Assembly: GCA_050329955.1 (NCBI GenBank) | Contig: JBHJOH010000257.1 | Location: 1-37,296 of the forward strand | Length of the DNA stretch: 37,296 bases | DNA from: JAOUGY01 sp050329955 | Lineage (GTDB): Bacteria > Actinomycetota > Acidimicrobiia > Spongiisociales > ZC4RG35 | Reading direction: 5' to 3' | Shown: piece by piece, positions 15,680-24,074 of the stretch | How positions within the stretch are numbered: position 1 is the first letter of the stretch | Layout: each line of letters starts with the position of its first letter | Notes under the pieces: model-generated | Seen by the model: the letters and a program-made list of their open reading frames with translations, nothing else | What the model was told of the DNA's origin: nothing | Databases searched by the model: none | Translations under genes and position numbers: made by a program

Positions 15680-16783
15680 TCAGTCCAACCCGGCGAGGAT
15701 CTCGGTGCCGTGCTCACCGAGTTGCGGTGCGCGATGGGTGTGGCCGACCTGTTCGCCGTCGACCGAAATGGCCGAACCGGTGATGGGCATGACACCCAGC
15801 TCGAGTTTCATGTGCGGCGCCGCCTCGAAGGCGCCGAACAGGTCGCGGACCTGACCGATGGCGAGTCCGGCATCGCCGAGCAGTCGCACCCAGTGATCGG
15901 TCGTCTCGGTCCTGAACACCTGGGCCAACTCGTCGGCGAGCGGGCGGGCGTGCTCCATGCGGTAGTCGTTGTCCGGGTACCGCTCGGCCAGGTCCGGGCG
16001 GTTCAGGCTCTCGCACAGGATGGCCCAGTGCCGTTCCGAGATGATGGCGATGGCCAGATGTCCGTCGGCGGTCCCGAACACCTGGTTTGGGGCGAGATAG
16101 GGCGAGGCCGTCCCCCGTCGCTCCGGTTGAACCCCTTCGGTGAACGCCAGAGCGTTCCAGCCCGCCTGAATGGCGATGAGCCCGTCCCGCAGACTCACAT
16201 CGACCCGGCGTCCCCGGCCGGTGGTGGCCCGGTCGACGAGGGCGGCGCAGATCGCCAGGGCGGCGTTGGTCGCCGCCAGGTAGTCGCCGACGGTGGTGGC
16301 CGTTTTCGACAGGGGCCCCTCCTCGTCGCCTGAGATGGAGACCATGCCGGCCTCGGCCTGGAACACCACGTCGATACCGGCCCGTTCCGCCTCGGGCCCG
16401 GTGGGGGCGAACGCTGAGACCACCGCGTACACGACGCTCGGGTTGACCGCCCGGATGTCGGCTTCGCCCAGACCCGACCGTTCCATCGCCCCGGCCCGGA
16501 GATTGCTGACCACCACGTCGGCGCCGGCAGCCAGCGCCAGTGCCTGGGCCCGTCCCTCGGGGGAACGCACGTCGATGACCACGCTCCGTTTACCGCGGTT
16601 GGAGGTCAGGAAGAACGCCGACTCGCCTTCCACCTTCGGCCCGAAGGCCCGTCCCAGGTCACCGCTGGGCGGCTCGACCTTGATCACATCGGCGCCGAAG
16701 TCGGCGAGCATCATGGCGGCATGAGGGGCAGCGATCAGGTTGCCGAACTCGACAACCCGAACCCCGGAAAGTGGACCAGTCAT
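15680..16783 (-). CDS. CaiB/BaiF family (class III) CoA-transferase
   Basis: The 367-residue protein opens with LSGVRVVEFGNLIAAPHAAMM and ADFGADVIKVEPPSGD, the hallmark of family III CoA-transferases. SNRGKRSVVIDVRSPEGR follows, and AGIDVVFQAEAG contains the predicted catalytic D138 that carries the acyl group as an aspartyl-CoA thioester. It should move CoA between a donor such as succinyl-CoA and a carboxylic acid acceptor, thereby activating the substrate of this gene cluster. Family III enzymes also include racemases (AMACR), so transfer is likely but not certain. It is followed 57 bases later by the SDR pair in the same direction. No clear Shine-Dalgarno sequence precedes the ATG at 16783. 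Confidence 0.85.
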   Translation of the reverse strand: MTGPLSGVRVVEFGNLIAAPHAAMMLADFGADVIKVEPPSGDLGRAFGPKVEGESAFFLTSNRGKRSVVIDVRSPEGRAQALALAAGADVVVSNLRAGAMERSGLGEADIRAVNPSVVYAVVSAFAPTGPEAERAGIDVVFQAEAGMVSISGDEEGPLSKTATTVGDYLAATNAALAICAALVDRATTGRGRRVDVSLRDGLIAIQAGWNALAFTEGVQPERRGTASPYLAPNQVFGTADGHLAIAIISERHWAILCESLNRPDLAERYPDNDYRMEHARPLADELAQVFRTETTDHWVRLLGDAGLAIGQVRDLFGAFEAAPHMKLELGVMPITGSAISVDGEQVGHTHRAPQLGEHGTEILAGLD

Positions 16784-16912
16784 GAGGCAGAACGGTAGCT
16801 GCCAGCTGCCGGCTACCGGCTGCCAGCCAGAGCTACGGGCTACGAGCTACGAGCTTCCGACTTCTGGGCCTCTGGCTTCGGGCCTGTGGCTTCCTGCCTC
16901 CAATCCCCTCCT
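16784..16912. repeat. Low-complexity intergenic element with short tandem words and inverted ends
   Basis: The gap between the thiolase and CoA-transferase genes consists of repeated words: AGCTGCC, CGGCTACCGGCTGCC, and GCTACGAGCTACGAGCTT. The ends are inverted: GAGGCAG at 16784-16790 against CTGCCTC at 16894-16900, and GCCAGAG against CTCTGGC inside them. It could fold into a branched hairpin. The style resembles the other intergenic elements at 23855-23997 and 28951-29036, with different words. Confidence 0.55.
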
Positions 16913-18121
16913 CTACACCCTCTCCACCACCAGGGCGATTCCTTGTCCCACTCCGATGCACATGGTGGCGAGTCCGTAGCGGCCGCCGCGGCGGCCCAAC
17001 TCGTGGACCAGGGTGGTGAGGATGCGGGCGCCGGATGCTCCCAGGGGGTGTCCCAGGGCGATGGCGCCGCCGTTCACGTTGACGATGTCGGGGCTCACTC
17101 CGAGCTCACGTACACAGGCGAGTGACTGGGCGGCGAAGGCCTCGTTGAGCTCGACCAGGTCGAGGTCGTCGACGCCGATACCGGCCCGCTCCAGCGCCTT
17201 TCGGCTGGCGGGGACGGGGCCGATGCCCATGATATCGGGGTGGACTCCGGCGGCGGCGCCGGCCACGATCCGGGCGATCGGAGTGAGGCCGTGTCGGGCG
17301 AGGCCCTCCTCGGTGGCGAGCAGGGTGGCGGCTGCCCCGTCGTTCATGGGGGAGGCGTTGCCGGCGGTGACGCTCCCTCCCTGGCGGAACACCGGCCGCA
17401 GCGAGGCCATCGCCTCCAGGCTGGTGTCCTGGCGGGGGCCTTCGTCGGTTTCGATCATCTTCCTGACCTTGCCCCGGGCATCCTGGGCGGCCTCGATCGG
17501 CAGCATCTCGGCGTCGAAGGTCCCCGCCTGCTGAGCGGCCACCGCCTTCTGATGGGACGCAAAGGCGAAAGCGTCCTGGTCCTCGCGGGACACCACGTAA
17601 CGCACGGCGACCTCGTCGGCGGTCTCACCCATCGCCAGACAGCCGTGGAGCGTCCGCATCCTCGGGTTCACGAACCGCCAGCCGAGTGTGGAGTCGGCCA
17701 CTTCGGGCGCTCCGCTCGGAAACGCCCGGTCGGGTTTGGCCATCACGAACGGAGCCCTGCTCATCGCCTCCGAACCGCCGGCGATCATCAGCTCGCCCCA
17801 TCCGCCGGCGAGGGCTTGTGCGGCGGTGATGACGGCCTGCAGCCCCGACCCGCACAGACGGTTGACGGTCACCCCCGGAACCGAGTCGGGGATCCCGGCC
17901 AGCAGGCCCGCCATGCGACCGACGTTGCGGTTGTCCTCACCGGCCTGGTTGGCGGCGCCCCACACCACGTCCTCGATGGCGGCGGGGTCGACGTCCGGCA
18001 TGCGGGCCAGCAGGCCGGAGATGGCGTGGGCTGCGAGGTCGTCGGGCCTGACGTGGGCGAGGACGCCACCCACTCGACCCATGGGCGTGCGAGCGGCATC
18101 GACGATGTATGCAGAATTCAT
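16913..18121 (-). CDS. Acetyl-CoA acyltransferase (thiolase), PcaF/PaaJ-like
   Basis: The 402-residue thiolase has the N-terminal active-site loop VNRLCGSGLQA with nucleophile C90, NEAFAAQ, GGAIALGHPLGASGAR with the catalytic His, and the C-terminal MCIGVGQG with the second Cys. The opening AYIVDAARTPMGRVGGVLA and RPDDLAA resembles beta-ketoadipyl-CoA thiolases more than FadA. It would cleave a 3-oxoacyl-CoA with CoA, the last step of a route that uses the SDRs, MaoC hydratase and CoA-transferase encoded downstream. A 129-base structured gap separates it from the CoA-transferase gene. The start is divergent from the first Septum_form lipoprotein gene, 64 bases away. Confidence 0.9.
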   Translation of the reverse strand: MNSAYIVDAARTPMGRVGGVLAHVRPDDLAAHAISGLLARMPDVDPAAIEDVVWGAANQAGEDNRNVGRMAGLLAGIPDSVPGVTVNRLCGSGLQAVITAAQALAGGWGELMIAGGSEAMSRAPFVMAKPDRAFPSGAPEVADSTLGWRFVNPRMRTLHGCLAMGETADEVAVRYVVSREDQDAFAFASHQKAVAAQQAGTFDAEMLPIEAAQDARGKVRKMIETDEGPRQDTSLEAMASLRPVFRQGGSVTAGNASPMNDGAAATLLATEEGLARHGLTPIARIVAGAAAGVHPDIMGIGPVPASRKALERAGIGVDDLDLVELNEAFAAQSLACVRELGVSPDIVNVNGGAIALGHPLGASGARILTTLVHELGRRGGRYGLATMCIGVGQGIALVVERV

Positions 18122-18185
18122 GTCTCAATCTTGGTCGATCGGAGTCGATGATGAAACGTCAGTCGACAGAGGAAGAGGATCGAAC

Positions 18186-18605
18186 GTGAAGAAGATGATG
18201 GTGGGGATCGTGCTCGGCATGGTGCTGGCAGCGTGCGGCGGCGAGTCGGTGTTCTCGATGGAAGTGGGCCTCTGCTTCAACGACGAGGCGGATGCCGCCG
18301 ATGAGGTGTCCAGCGTCCCCGATGTCCCGTGCGAGGAGCCGCACGACAACGAGGTGTTCGCGCTGGTCCAATACAGCGGCGAGACCTTCCCGGGTGCGGA
18401 GGCGATGCAGGCCGAGGCCGCCGACCTGTGCATCGGCCAGTTCGAGGCCTATGTGGGTCTCGCCTACGAGGAGTCAGAGCTCGATGTCTATCCCCTCGTC
18501 CCCACCCAGGCGAGCTGGGACAACGGCGACCGCGAGATCGTGTGCGCACTGTATGCGCTCGACCTGTCGGAGCTCACCGGTTCCATGAAGGGCGCCGCCC
18601 GCTGA
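18186..18605 (+). CDS. Septum_form-domain lipoprotein, copy 1
   Basis: The GTG at 18186 follows GAGGAAGAGG. The 139-residue product starts with a lipoprotein signal (MKKMMVGIVLGMVLAACGG, lipobox LAAC). The mature part follows the actinobacterial Septum_form pattern: VGLCFND, VPCEEPHDNEVFALVQY, FPGAEAMQAEAADLC, YVGLAYEES, PTQASWDNGDREIVCAL and LTGSMKGAAR. Conserved cysteines are placed to form disulfides outside the membrane. Members of this family have been tied to septum formation in mycobacteria, but the role here is unproven. It is followed by a paralog, and the two share most motif positions. Confidence 0.82.
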   Translation: MKKMMVGIVLGMVLAACGGESVFSMEVGLCFNDEADAADEVSSVPDVPCEEPHDNEVFALVQYSGETFPGAEAMQAEAADLCIGQFEAYVGLAYEESELDVYPLVPTQASWDNGDREIVCALYALDLSELTGSMKGAAR

Positions 18606-18702
18606 TTCCCCGCTGCTGGAAAGGATGGCCGGGTTCTCGGGCGATGAGGCCTCCGAACCCGGCCACACCATCCTATGACCGTGTGATGAGAAGGGTTTGT
18701 TC

Positions 18703-19116
18703 ATGAACAAAGTGATCATGGCGTGCCTGGGGGCCGTGCTGTTGGCGGCGTGCGGGCAGTCAGTGTTCGAAATGGAAGTGGGGATGTGCTTCAACGGGAG
18801 CATCGACGGTTCCACCACCGTCGAAACCGTCGAATGCACCGAGCCCCACGAGAGCGAGGTGTACGCCTTGTTCGACTACACCGAGACCGACGTGTACCCG
18901 GGTGAAACGGCGATGGCGGAGTATGCCAGCGACGTGTGTCTTCCCGCCTTCGAGGGGTACGTCGGTGTGTCCTACGAAGAGTCGGAGATCTACGCCAGCA
19001 CCGGTTATCCCTCGGTTGACACCTGGGACGACGGCGATCGGGAGATCGTGTGCTCGCTCAACGACGAAGCCGTGGGGACGACCCTGGTCGGATCGATGAG
19101 CGGCGCCAACCGGTGA
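18703..19116 (+). CDS. Septum_form-domain lipoprotein, copy 2
   Basis: The ATG at 18703 is preceded by GAGAAGGG; an upstream TTG at 18697 is less well placed. The 137-residue lipoprotein (MNKVIMACLGAVLLAACGQ) repeats the layout of its upstream neighbour: EVGMCFN, CTEPHESEVYALFDY, YPGETAMAEYASDVC, YVGVSYEESEIY, DTWDDGDREIVCSL and LVGSMSGANR. This shows a tandem duplication followed by divergence. The 97-base gap and separate ribosome-binding sites allow independent dosage. A strong hairpin after its stop separates it from the convergent DHOD-like gene. Confidence 0.82.
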   Translation: MNKVIMACLGAVLLAACGQSVFEMEVGMCFNGSIDGSTTVETVECTEPHESEVYALFDYTETDVYPGETAMAEYASDVCLPAFEGYVGVSYEESEIYASTGYPSVDTWDDGDREIVCSLNDEAVGTTLVGSMSGANR

Positions 19117-19130
19117 GGTAGCGGAGTTGT

Positions 19131-19166
19131 GGGGGCATGCACCCGCCTCGGCGGGTGCATGCCCCC
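19131..19166. terminator. Bidirectional terminator hairpin, 16-bp perfect stem
   Basis: GGGGGCATGCACCCGC at 19131-19146 pairs with GCGGGTGCATGCCCCC at 19151-19166 around a 4-base CTCG loop. It stands between two convergent genes and touches the stop codon of the minus-strand gene, so it can end transcription from both sides. Confidence 0.8.
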
Positions 19167-20188
19167 TACACCTGCCCGGTCAGCCAATCCGACGAGTAGC
19201 TCACCAGGGTCTTCATGTAGTTGGCCCGTTCGAAGGCCCCTGGGTCGGGCACGTTGCGCTGGCTGAGACTGCCACGGGCCTGACTCACCGACGTGTACTC
19301 GTTGGTCCACAGCCAGGAACGGATTCCTTCGACCACCGCCCCGAGATGCGCCGGCCCGTTGCGGAGCAGGGCCGAGGCCATCATCGTCACGTCGGCGCCC
19401 GCCAGGATCACCTTGATCGCCTCCTCGGCGGTGTGGACACCGGTGGTGGCGGCGAGATCGGCATCGATGCGGCCCGACAGGATCGCCATCCACCGCAACA
19501 CCAGACGAAGCTCGTCGGGGGTCGACAGCTTCAGGTTGGGTGCCACCGCCAGGGCATCGAGGTCGAGGTCGGGTTGGTAGAACCGGTTGAACAGCACCAG
19601 GCCATCGGCACCGGCGTCCACCAGTCGTTTTGCCATGTGCCCCATCGCCGAGAAGAACGGCCCCACCTTCACCGCGATCGGGATCGCCACTGCCCGCCGA
19701 ACCTCGGCCACCAGCTCGAGGTACTGTCGCTCCACCGCCTCAGAGGTAAGGTCGATGTCGGTGGCGACGAAGTAGATGTTGAGTTCGAGGGCGTCGACGC
19801 CGGCCTCCTCCAGGATCTTCGAGTACAGGGTCCAGCCACCCCGGGTGGTGCCGTTGAGGCTGGCGATCACCGGGATCTCCAACTCGCGCTTGGCGGCGTG
19901 GGTCAGGCTCAGATAGTCGGTTGGTCCGGCGTTGTAGTCGTCCATCTCCGGGAAGTAGCCGCCGGCCGCCTCCGGGAAACTCTCGGACCCGAAGTCGATG
20001 CCGAAGTGGATGGCCATCGCCTCGTGCTCGATCTGTTCCTCGAACAAGGACGGCAGCACCACCGCCGGGGCTCCGGCCTCCTCCAGTGCCAGCAGGTGGT
20101 CCAGGTCGGAGGTGGCGGGCGAGGACGATGGCACCACCGGGTGCGCCAGCGTCAGCCCGAGGTACGTGGTCGTGAGATCGGGTGTCAT
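19166..20188 (-). CDS. Dihydroorotate-dehydrogenase-like flavoprotein, NifJ partner
   Basis: The 340-residue TIM-barrel protein of the DHOD family begins TTTYLGLTLAHPVVPSSSPAT. IPVIASLNGTTRGGW, VDALELNIYF, IPIAVKVGPFF and LVLFNRFYQPDLD map to the FMN-binding strands, and TTGVHTAEEAIKVILAGAD to the phosphate-binding end. It lacks the usual sequence of pyrimidine-pathway PyrD and belongs to the 'DHOD-like' group often found beside pyruvate:ferredoxin oxidoreductase. The ATG at 20188 overlaps the NifJ stop by 4 bases, so it is co-translated with it. A role as an electron carrier or in disposing of ferredoxin electrons is a guess. Confidence 0.82.
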   Translation of the reverse strand: MTPDLTTTYLGLTLAHPVVPSSSPATSDLDHLLALEEAGAPAVVLPSLFEEQIEHEAMAIHFGIDFGSESFPEAAGGYFPEMDDYNAGPTDYLSLTHAAKRELEIPVIASLNGTTRGGWTLYSKILEEAGVDALELNIYFVATDIDLTSEAVERQYLELVAEVRRAVAIPIAVKVGPFFSAMGHMAKRLVDAGADGLVLFNRFYQPDLDLDALAVAPNLKLSTPDELRLVLRWMAILSGRIDADLAATTGVHTAEEAIKVILAGADVTMMASALLRNGPAHLGAVVEGIRSWLWTNEYTSVSQARGSLSQRNVPDPGAFERANYMKTLVSYSSDWLTGQV

Positions 20189-23100
20189 TCCTCCACCTCG
20201 GCGTATTCGGCGGTCCTGTGAATCGTGACCATCTGCTCGTAGAGATGCCAGCGGTTGTCGATGTCCTGTTGGGCCTTGCCCATCAGCTCGGCGGAATGTT
20301 CGGGGTTCACCTTCGCCAACATGGCGAACCTCGCCTCCTTGGCGGCGAACTCCTTGAACGAGATGGTCGGCTTGCGGCTGTCGAGCTTCAGGCCGGGCTC
20401 GCCGTCGGCCTCGCGGGCGGGGTCGTAGCGGAACAATGGCCAGTACCCGCTGTCGGCTGCCTCCTTCTGGTGCGTCATCTGGGTCGACATCTCGATGCCG
20501 TGGGCGATGCAGGGGCTGTAGGCGATGATGAGGGAGACGCCCTCGTGTGCCTCGGCCTCGGCGAAGGCCCGCACCACCTGGGTCATGTTGGCGCCCATTG
20601 CAACCTGGGCCACGTAGACGTTGCCGTAGCTCATGGCGATCTGCCCGAGGTCTTTCTTGCCGGTGGTCTTGCCGCCGGAGGCGAACTTGGCCACCGCCGC
20701 CCGGGGCGTTGCCTTCGACGCCTGCCCCCCGGTGTTGGAGTAGACCTCGGTGTCGAGCACCAGGATGTTGACGTTGCGACCGGTCGACAGCACGTGGTCG
20801 AGGCCGCCGAATCCGATGTCGTAGGCCCAACCGTCGCCGCCGACGATCCACACCGACGATCTGACCAGCGAGTCGGCCACACCGTCGAGTCGTTTGGTGA
20901 GAACCGAATCCACCCCCTCGATGCGGCGGCGCAGCTCGGCCACCCGGTCCCGCTGGGCAACTATCCCGGCCTCGTCGTCCTGGACGGCATTGAGGATGGC
21001 GATCGCCAGGTCGCCCAGCTCCGGGATGAGGGCGGTGACGAGGAGGCGGGCGTCCTGTTCCATCGCATCGATCGCCAGCCGCATTCCCAGCCCGAACTCG
21101 GCGTTGTCCTCGAACAGTGAGTTGGACCATGCCGGTCCCCGCCCCGAGGCGTCCACCGTCCACGGGGTGGTCGGGAGGTTACCGCCGTAGATCGATGAAC
21201 AGCCGGTGGCATTCGCCACCATCAACCGGTCTCCGACCAGTTGCGACAACAGCTTCACATACGGGGTCTCGCCGCAACCGGAACAGGCACCGGAGAACTC
21301 GAAGAGCGGGGTGATGACCTGGCTCCCCTTGACGGTGTCGAGTTTCACCTTCGTCCGATCCGGATCGGGGATCGAGAGGAAGGAGTCGAAGCGCTGTCGC
21401 TCTATCACCAGGTGGTCGTCCTTCGGCTCCATGTTGATCGCCTTGTGCTTGACCTCCTCCTTCGATTTGGCCGGGCAGATGTCGACACACACGCCGCACC
21501 CGGTGCAGTCGTCGGGCGCCACCTGGATCGTGAGGAACATGCCCTCCCACTCCCGGCCGGTGGCCTCCTTGGTGGGTAGATCGGCCGGCCGGTCCGCCGC
21601 GGCGTAGACCTTCAGCCGAATGGCGGCGTGCGGACAGACGAGTGCACAGCGGGCACAGTCGATGCAGATGTCGGGATCCCAGATGGGGATCTCCTCGGCG
21701 ATCGAACGCTTCTCCCATTGGGTTGTGCCGGTGGGGAAGGTGCCGTCGACGGGGAGCGCCGAGACCGGGAGCAGGTCGCCCTTGCCCGCCATCATCAAGG
21801 CGGTGACCCGCTGCACGAAGTCGGGTGCCGCCGCCGGCACGGTGCTGTAGGGGGCGGTCTCGTTGCTGGCGGTGGCGGGAACGGGCACCCTGGCCATGCT
21901 CTGCAGGGCCCGGTCGATGGCGGCCACATTGCGTCGGACCACCACCTCGCCGCGCTTGCCGTAGGACTTCTCGATCTGGGTCTTGATGGCAGCGACCGCC
22001 TCGTCGATGGGCAGCACCCCGGTCAGCTTGAAGAACCCGGTCTGCAGCACCGTGTTGACCCGGCCGCCCAAGCCCTCTTCGCGGGCGATGGTGGCTGCGT
22101 CGACCACCCACAGCTCGATGTCCTTGTCGATGATCGATCGCTGGAGTGCCCCCGGCAGCCGGTCCCACACGTCGTCGGGACCGTAGGGGCTGTTGAGGAG
22201 GAAGGTCGCTCCGGGAGCGGCGGCCTCGAGCACGTCGATCTGATCGAGGAACGTCCACTGGTGGCAGGCCACGAAGGTGGCCTCGCTGATGAGATAGGTG
22301 GAGGTGATGGGACGGGGCCCGAAGCGGAGGTGGCTGATGGTGCGCGAGCCCGACTTCTTCGAGTCGTACACGAAGTAGCCCTGGGCGTAGAGGTCGGTGT
22401 GGTCGCCGATGATCTTCACCGAGCTCTTGTTGGCTCCCACCGTTCCGTCTGCCCCGAGACCGTAGAACACCGCCCGCACCACATCGTCTGGCTCGTGCCA
22501 CTCGGGGTCGATTGCGAGGCTGGTGTGGGTGACGTCGTCGACGATGCCCACCGTGAAGTGGTTCTTGGGCTCGGGGGCGTCGAGCTCGTCGAGGACACGA
22601 CGCACCATCGGCGGTGTGAACTCCTTGGAGGAGAGGCCGTAGCGGCCGCCGATCACGGCCGCCGGATGACGCCGTTCGGCCAGGGCGGTCACGATCTCCT
22701 GGTAGAGCGGTTCGCCGGTGGCGCCGGGTTCCTTGGTGCGGTCGAGCACGGCGATGGAACTGACCGTCGGGGGGAGGGTCGCCACGAAGGCGTCGATGTC
22801 GAAGGGTCGGTACAGGCGGACGATCAGGGCACCCACCTTCTCGCCGCGTGCGGTGAGGTGGGCGATGGCCTCCTCGGCGGCACCCGCCCCCGACCCCATC
22901 AGGATCACCACCCGCTCGGCCTCGGGATCTCCCAGGTAGTCGAACAGGCGGTAGCTGCGTCCGGTGAGCTGGGCGAACCGGTCCATCTCGGCCTGGACGA
23001 TTCCCGGTACGGCGGCGTGGTAGAGGTTGGCCGCCTCACGGGCCTGGAAGAAGACGTCCGGGTTCTGGGCGGTTCCCCGCACCACCGGTCGCATCGGGTT

Positions 23101-23721
23101 GAGCGACCGGAGACGATGCTGGGTGATCAGATCCTCGTCGATCATCGCCTTGAGGGTGTCGTCGGACACCAACTCGACCTTGCCCACCTCGTGGGAGGTA
23201 CGGAAACCGTCGAAGAAGTGCATGAACGGGATCCGGCTGCGCAGAGTGGCGGCATGGGCGATCAGGGCAAGATCCTGTGCCTCCTGCACCGAGGCGCTGG
23301 CCAGCATGGCGAAACCGGTCTGGCGGGCAGCCATCACGTCGGAGTGATCTCCGAAGATCGACAACGCATGGGTGGCCAGGCTGCGGGCGGCGATGTGGAT
23401 GACGGCCGGCGTCAGCTCACCGGCGATCTTGAACATGTTGGGCAGCATCAGCAGCAGCCCCTGACTCGCCGTGAACGTGGTGGTGAGTGCACCCGCCTGC
23501 AGAGCCCCGTGCACGGCACCGGCCGCCCCGGCCTCGCTCTGCATCTCCACCACGTCGGGCACCACCCCCCACAGGTTGGTTTTGCCCTGCTGGGACCAGG
23601 CGTCCGACAACTCGCCCATCGGCGAAGCCGGGGTGATCGGGTAGATGGCGATAACCTCGCTGAGGGCATGGGCTACTCGGGCAGCGGCTTCGTTGCCGTC
23701 GAGCATGGCGAATTCGGGCAC
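20185..23721 (-). CDS. nifJ: Pyruvate:ferredoxin (flavodoxin) oxidoreductase
   Basis: The 1178-residue single-chain enzyme decarboxylates pyruvate oxidatively to acetyl-CoA and passes two electrons to ferredoxin or flavodoxin. The GTG at 23721 follows GGAGAAGG, and the protein then reads straight into the family start (MLDGNEAAARVAHALSE, IYPITPASPMGE). Two 4Fe-4S clusters are visible near residues 684-700 (CIDCARCALVCP) and 737-750 (CTGCGVCVDICP). The proximal cluster/TPP region follows with SGCGETPYVKL and TGCSSIYGG near 810-830, and the TPP motif GDGWAYDIGFGG with YSNTGGQ near 960-1000. Full family length is kept with no frameshift. Oxygen-sensitive PFOR in a high-G+C actinobacterium hints at microaerobic or fermentative growth. 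Confidence 0.93.
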   Translation of the reverse strand: MPEFAMLDGNEAAARVAHALSEVIAIYPITPASPMGELSDAWSQQGKTNLWGVVPDVVEMQSEAGAAGAVHGALQAGALTTTFTASQGLLLMLPNMFKIAGELTPAVIHIAARSLATHALSIFGDHSDVMAARQTGFAMLASASVQEAQDLALIAHAATLRSRIPFMHFFDGFRTSHEVGKVELVSDDTLKAMIDEDLITQHRLRSLNPMRPVVRGTAQNPDVFFQAREAANLYHAAVPGIVQAEMDRFAQLTGRSYRLFDYLGDPEAERVVILMGSGAGAAEEAIAHLTARGEKVGALIVRLYRPFDIDAFVATLPPTVSSIAVLDRTKEPGATGEPLYQEIVTALAERRHPAAVIGGRYGLSSKEFTPPMVRRVLDELDAPEPKNHFTVGIVDDVTHTSLAIDPEWHEPDDVVRAVFYGLGADGTVGANKSSVKIIGDHTDLYAQGYFVYDSKKSGSRTISHLRFGPRPITSTYLISEATFVACHQWTFLDQIDVLEAAAPGATFLLNSPYGPDDVWDRLPGALQRSIIDKDIELWVVDAATIAREEGLGGRVNTVLQTGFFKLTGVLPIDEAVAAIKTQIEKSYGKRGEVVVRRNVAAIDRALQSMARVPVPATASNETAPYSTVPAAAPDFVQRVTALMMAGKGDLLPVSALPVDGTFPTGTTQWEKRSIAEEIPIWDPDICIDCARCALVCPHAAIRLKVYAAADRPADLPTKEATGREWEGMFLTIQVAPDDCTGCGVCVDICPAKSKEEVKHKAINMEPKDDHLVIERQRFDSFLSIPDPDRTKVKLDTVKGSQVITPLFEFSGACSGCGETPYVKLLSQLVGDRLMVANATGCSSIYGGNLPTTPWTVDASGRGPAWSNSLFEDNAEFGLGMRLAIDAMEQDARLLVTALIPELGDLAIAILNAVQDDEAGIVAQRDRVAELRRRIEGVDSVLTKRLDGVADSLVRSSVWIVGGDGWAYDIGFGGLDHVLSTGRNVNILVLDTEVYSNTGGQASKATPRAAVAKFASGGKTTGKKDLGQIAMSYGNVYVAQVAMGANMTQVVRAFAEAEAHEGVSLIIAYSPCIAHGIEMSTQMTHQKEAADSGYWPLFRYDPAREADGEPGLKLDSRKPTISFKEFAAKEARFAMLAKVNPEHSAELMGKAQQDIDNRWHLYEQMVTIHRTAEYAEVEE

Positions 23722-24074
23722 CGTCGATCCTTCTCCGTCGCGTCTCGACCCATGGTGGGTGCCACACCGTCTCACCGGCAGGGACGAAGGTCACAGAAGG
23801 AAAAGGGTGTGTGAAGTTGCGGGGACGGCGTGGGTGGGAGGGTGGCAGGGCATTTGCAGAACGCAGAACGCCGAACGCAGAACGCCAGCAGCCGAGGTTC
23901 CGGCAATGGGTCTGGGGTCTGCGACAGTGCCGCGTTGTTCGGGCGGGCGCTCGTTCAGGTTCTGGGCGTTCTGCCTTCTGCGTTCTGCGTTCTGCAGCCT
24001 TCTAAAGCCTTCCTCCCCTGTCGCCGGGGCTCGGGGTGGCGGACGATGGTGTTGAAGTCCTGAAAGGAGGACGC
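23722..24074. other. 353-base divergent intergenic region between nifJ and the Hsp20 gene
   Basis: I see no gene here. It carries the nifJ ribosome-binding site at the left, a long imperfect inverted repeat at 23855-23997 (separate entry), and the AAAGGAGG of the Hsp20 gene at 24063-24070. No HAIR or CIRCE heat-shock operator was recognised. Confidence 0.6.
23855..23997. repeat. Long inverted repeat built from GCAGAAC words
   Basis: The left arm, about 23855-23890, repeats the word GCAGAACGC. The right arm, about 23962-23997, repeats GCGTTCTGC. The two 36-base arms are nearly complementary, with only a few mismatches, and enclose about 70 bases. The element could form a long hairpin or cruciform between the divergent nifJ and Hsp20 genes. 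Confidence 0.8.

Noticed and set aside
15680..16783. Alpha-methylacyl-CoA racemase
   Set aside because: It belongs to the same family, but the predicted catalytic Asp context and the neighbouring hydratase, SDR and thiolase genes fit CoA transfer better. It is kept as an alternative only.
21628..23814. Plus-strand open frame of 728 codons opposite nifJ
   Set aside because: Mirror frame of nifJ with no recognisable domain or start signal.
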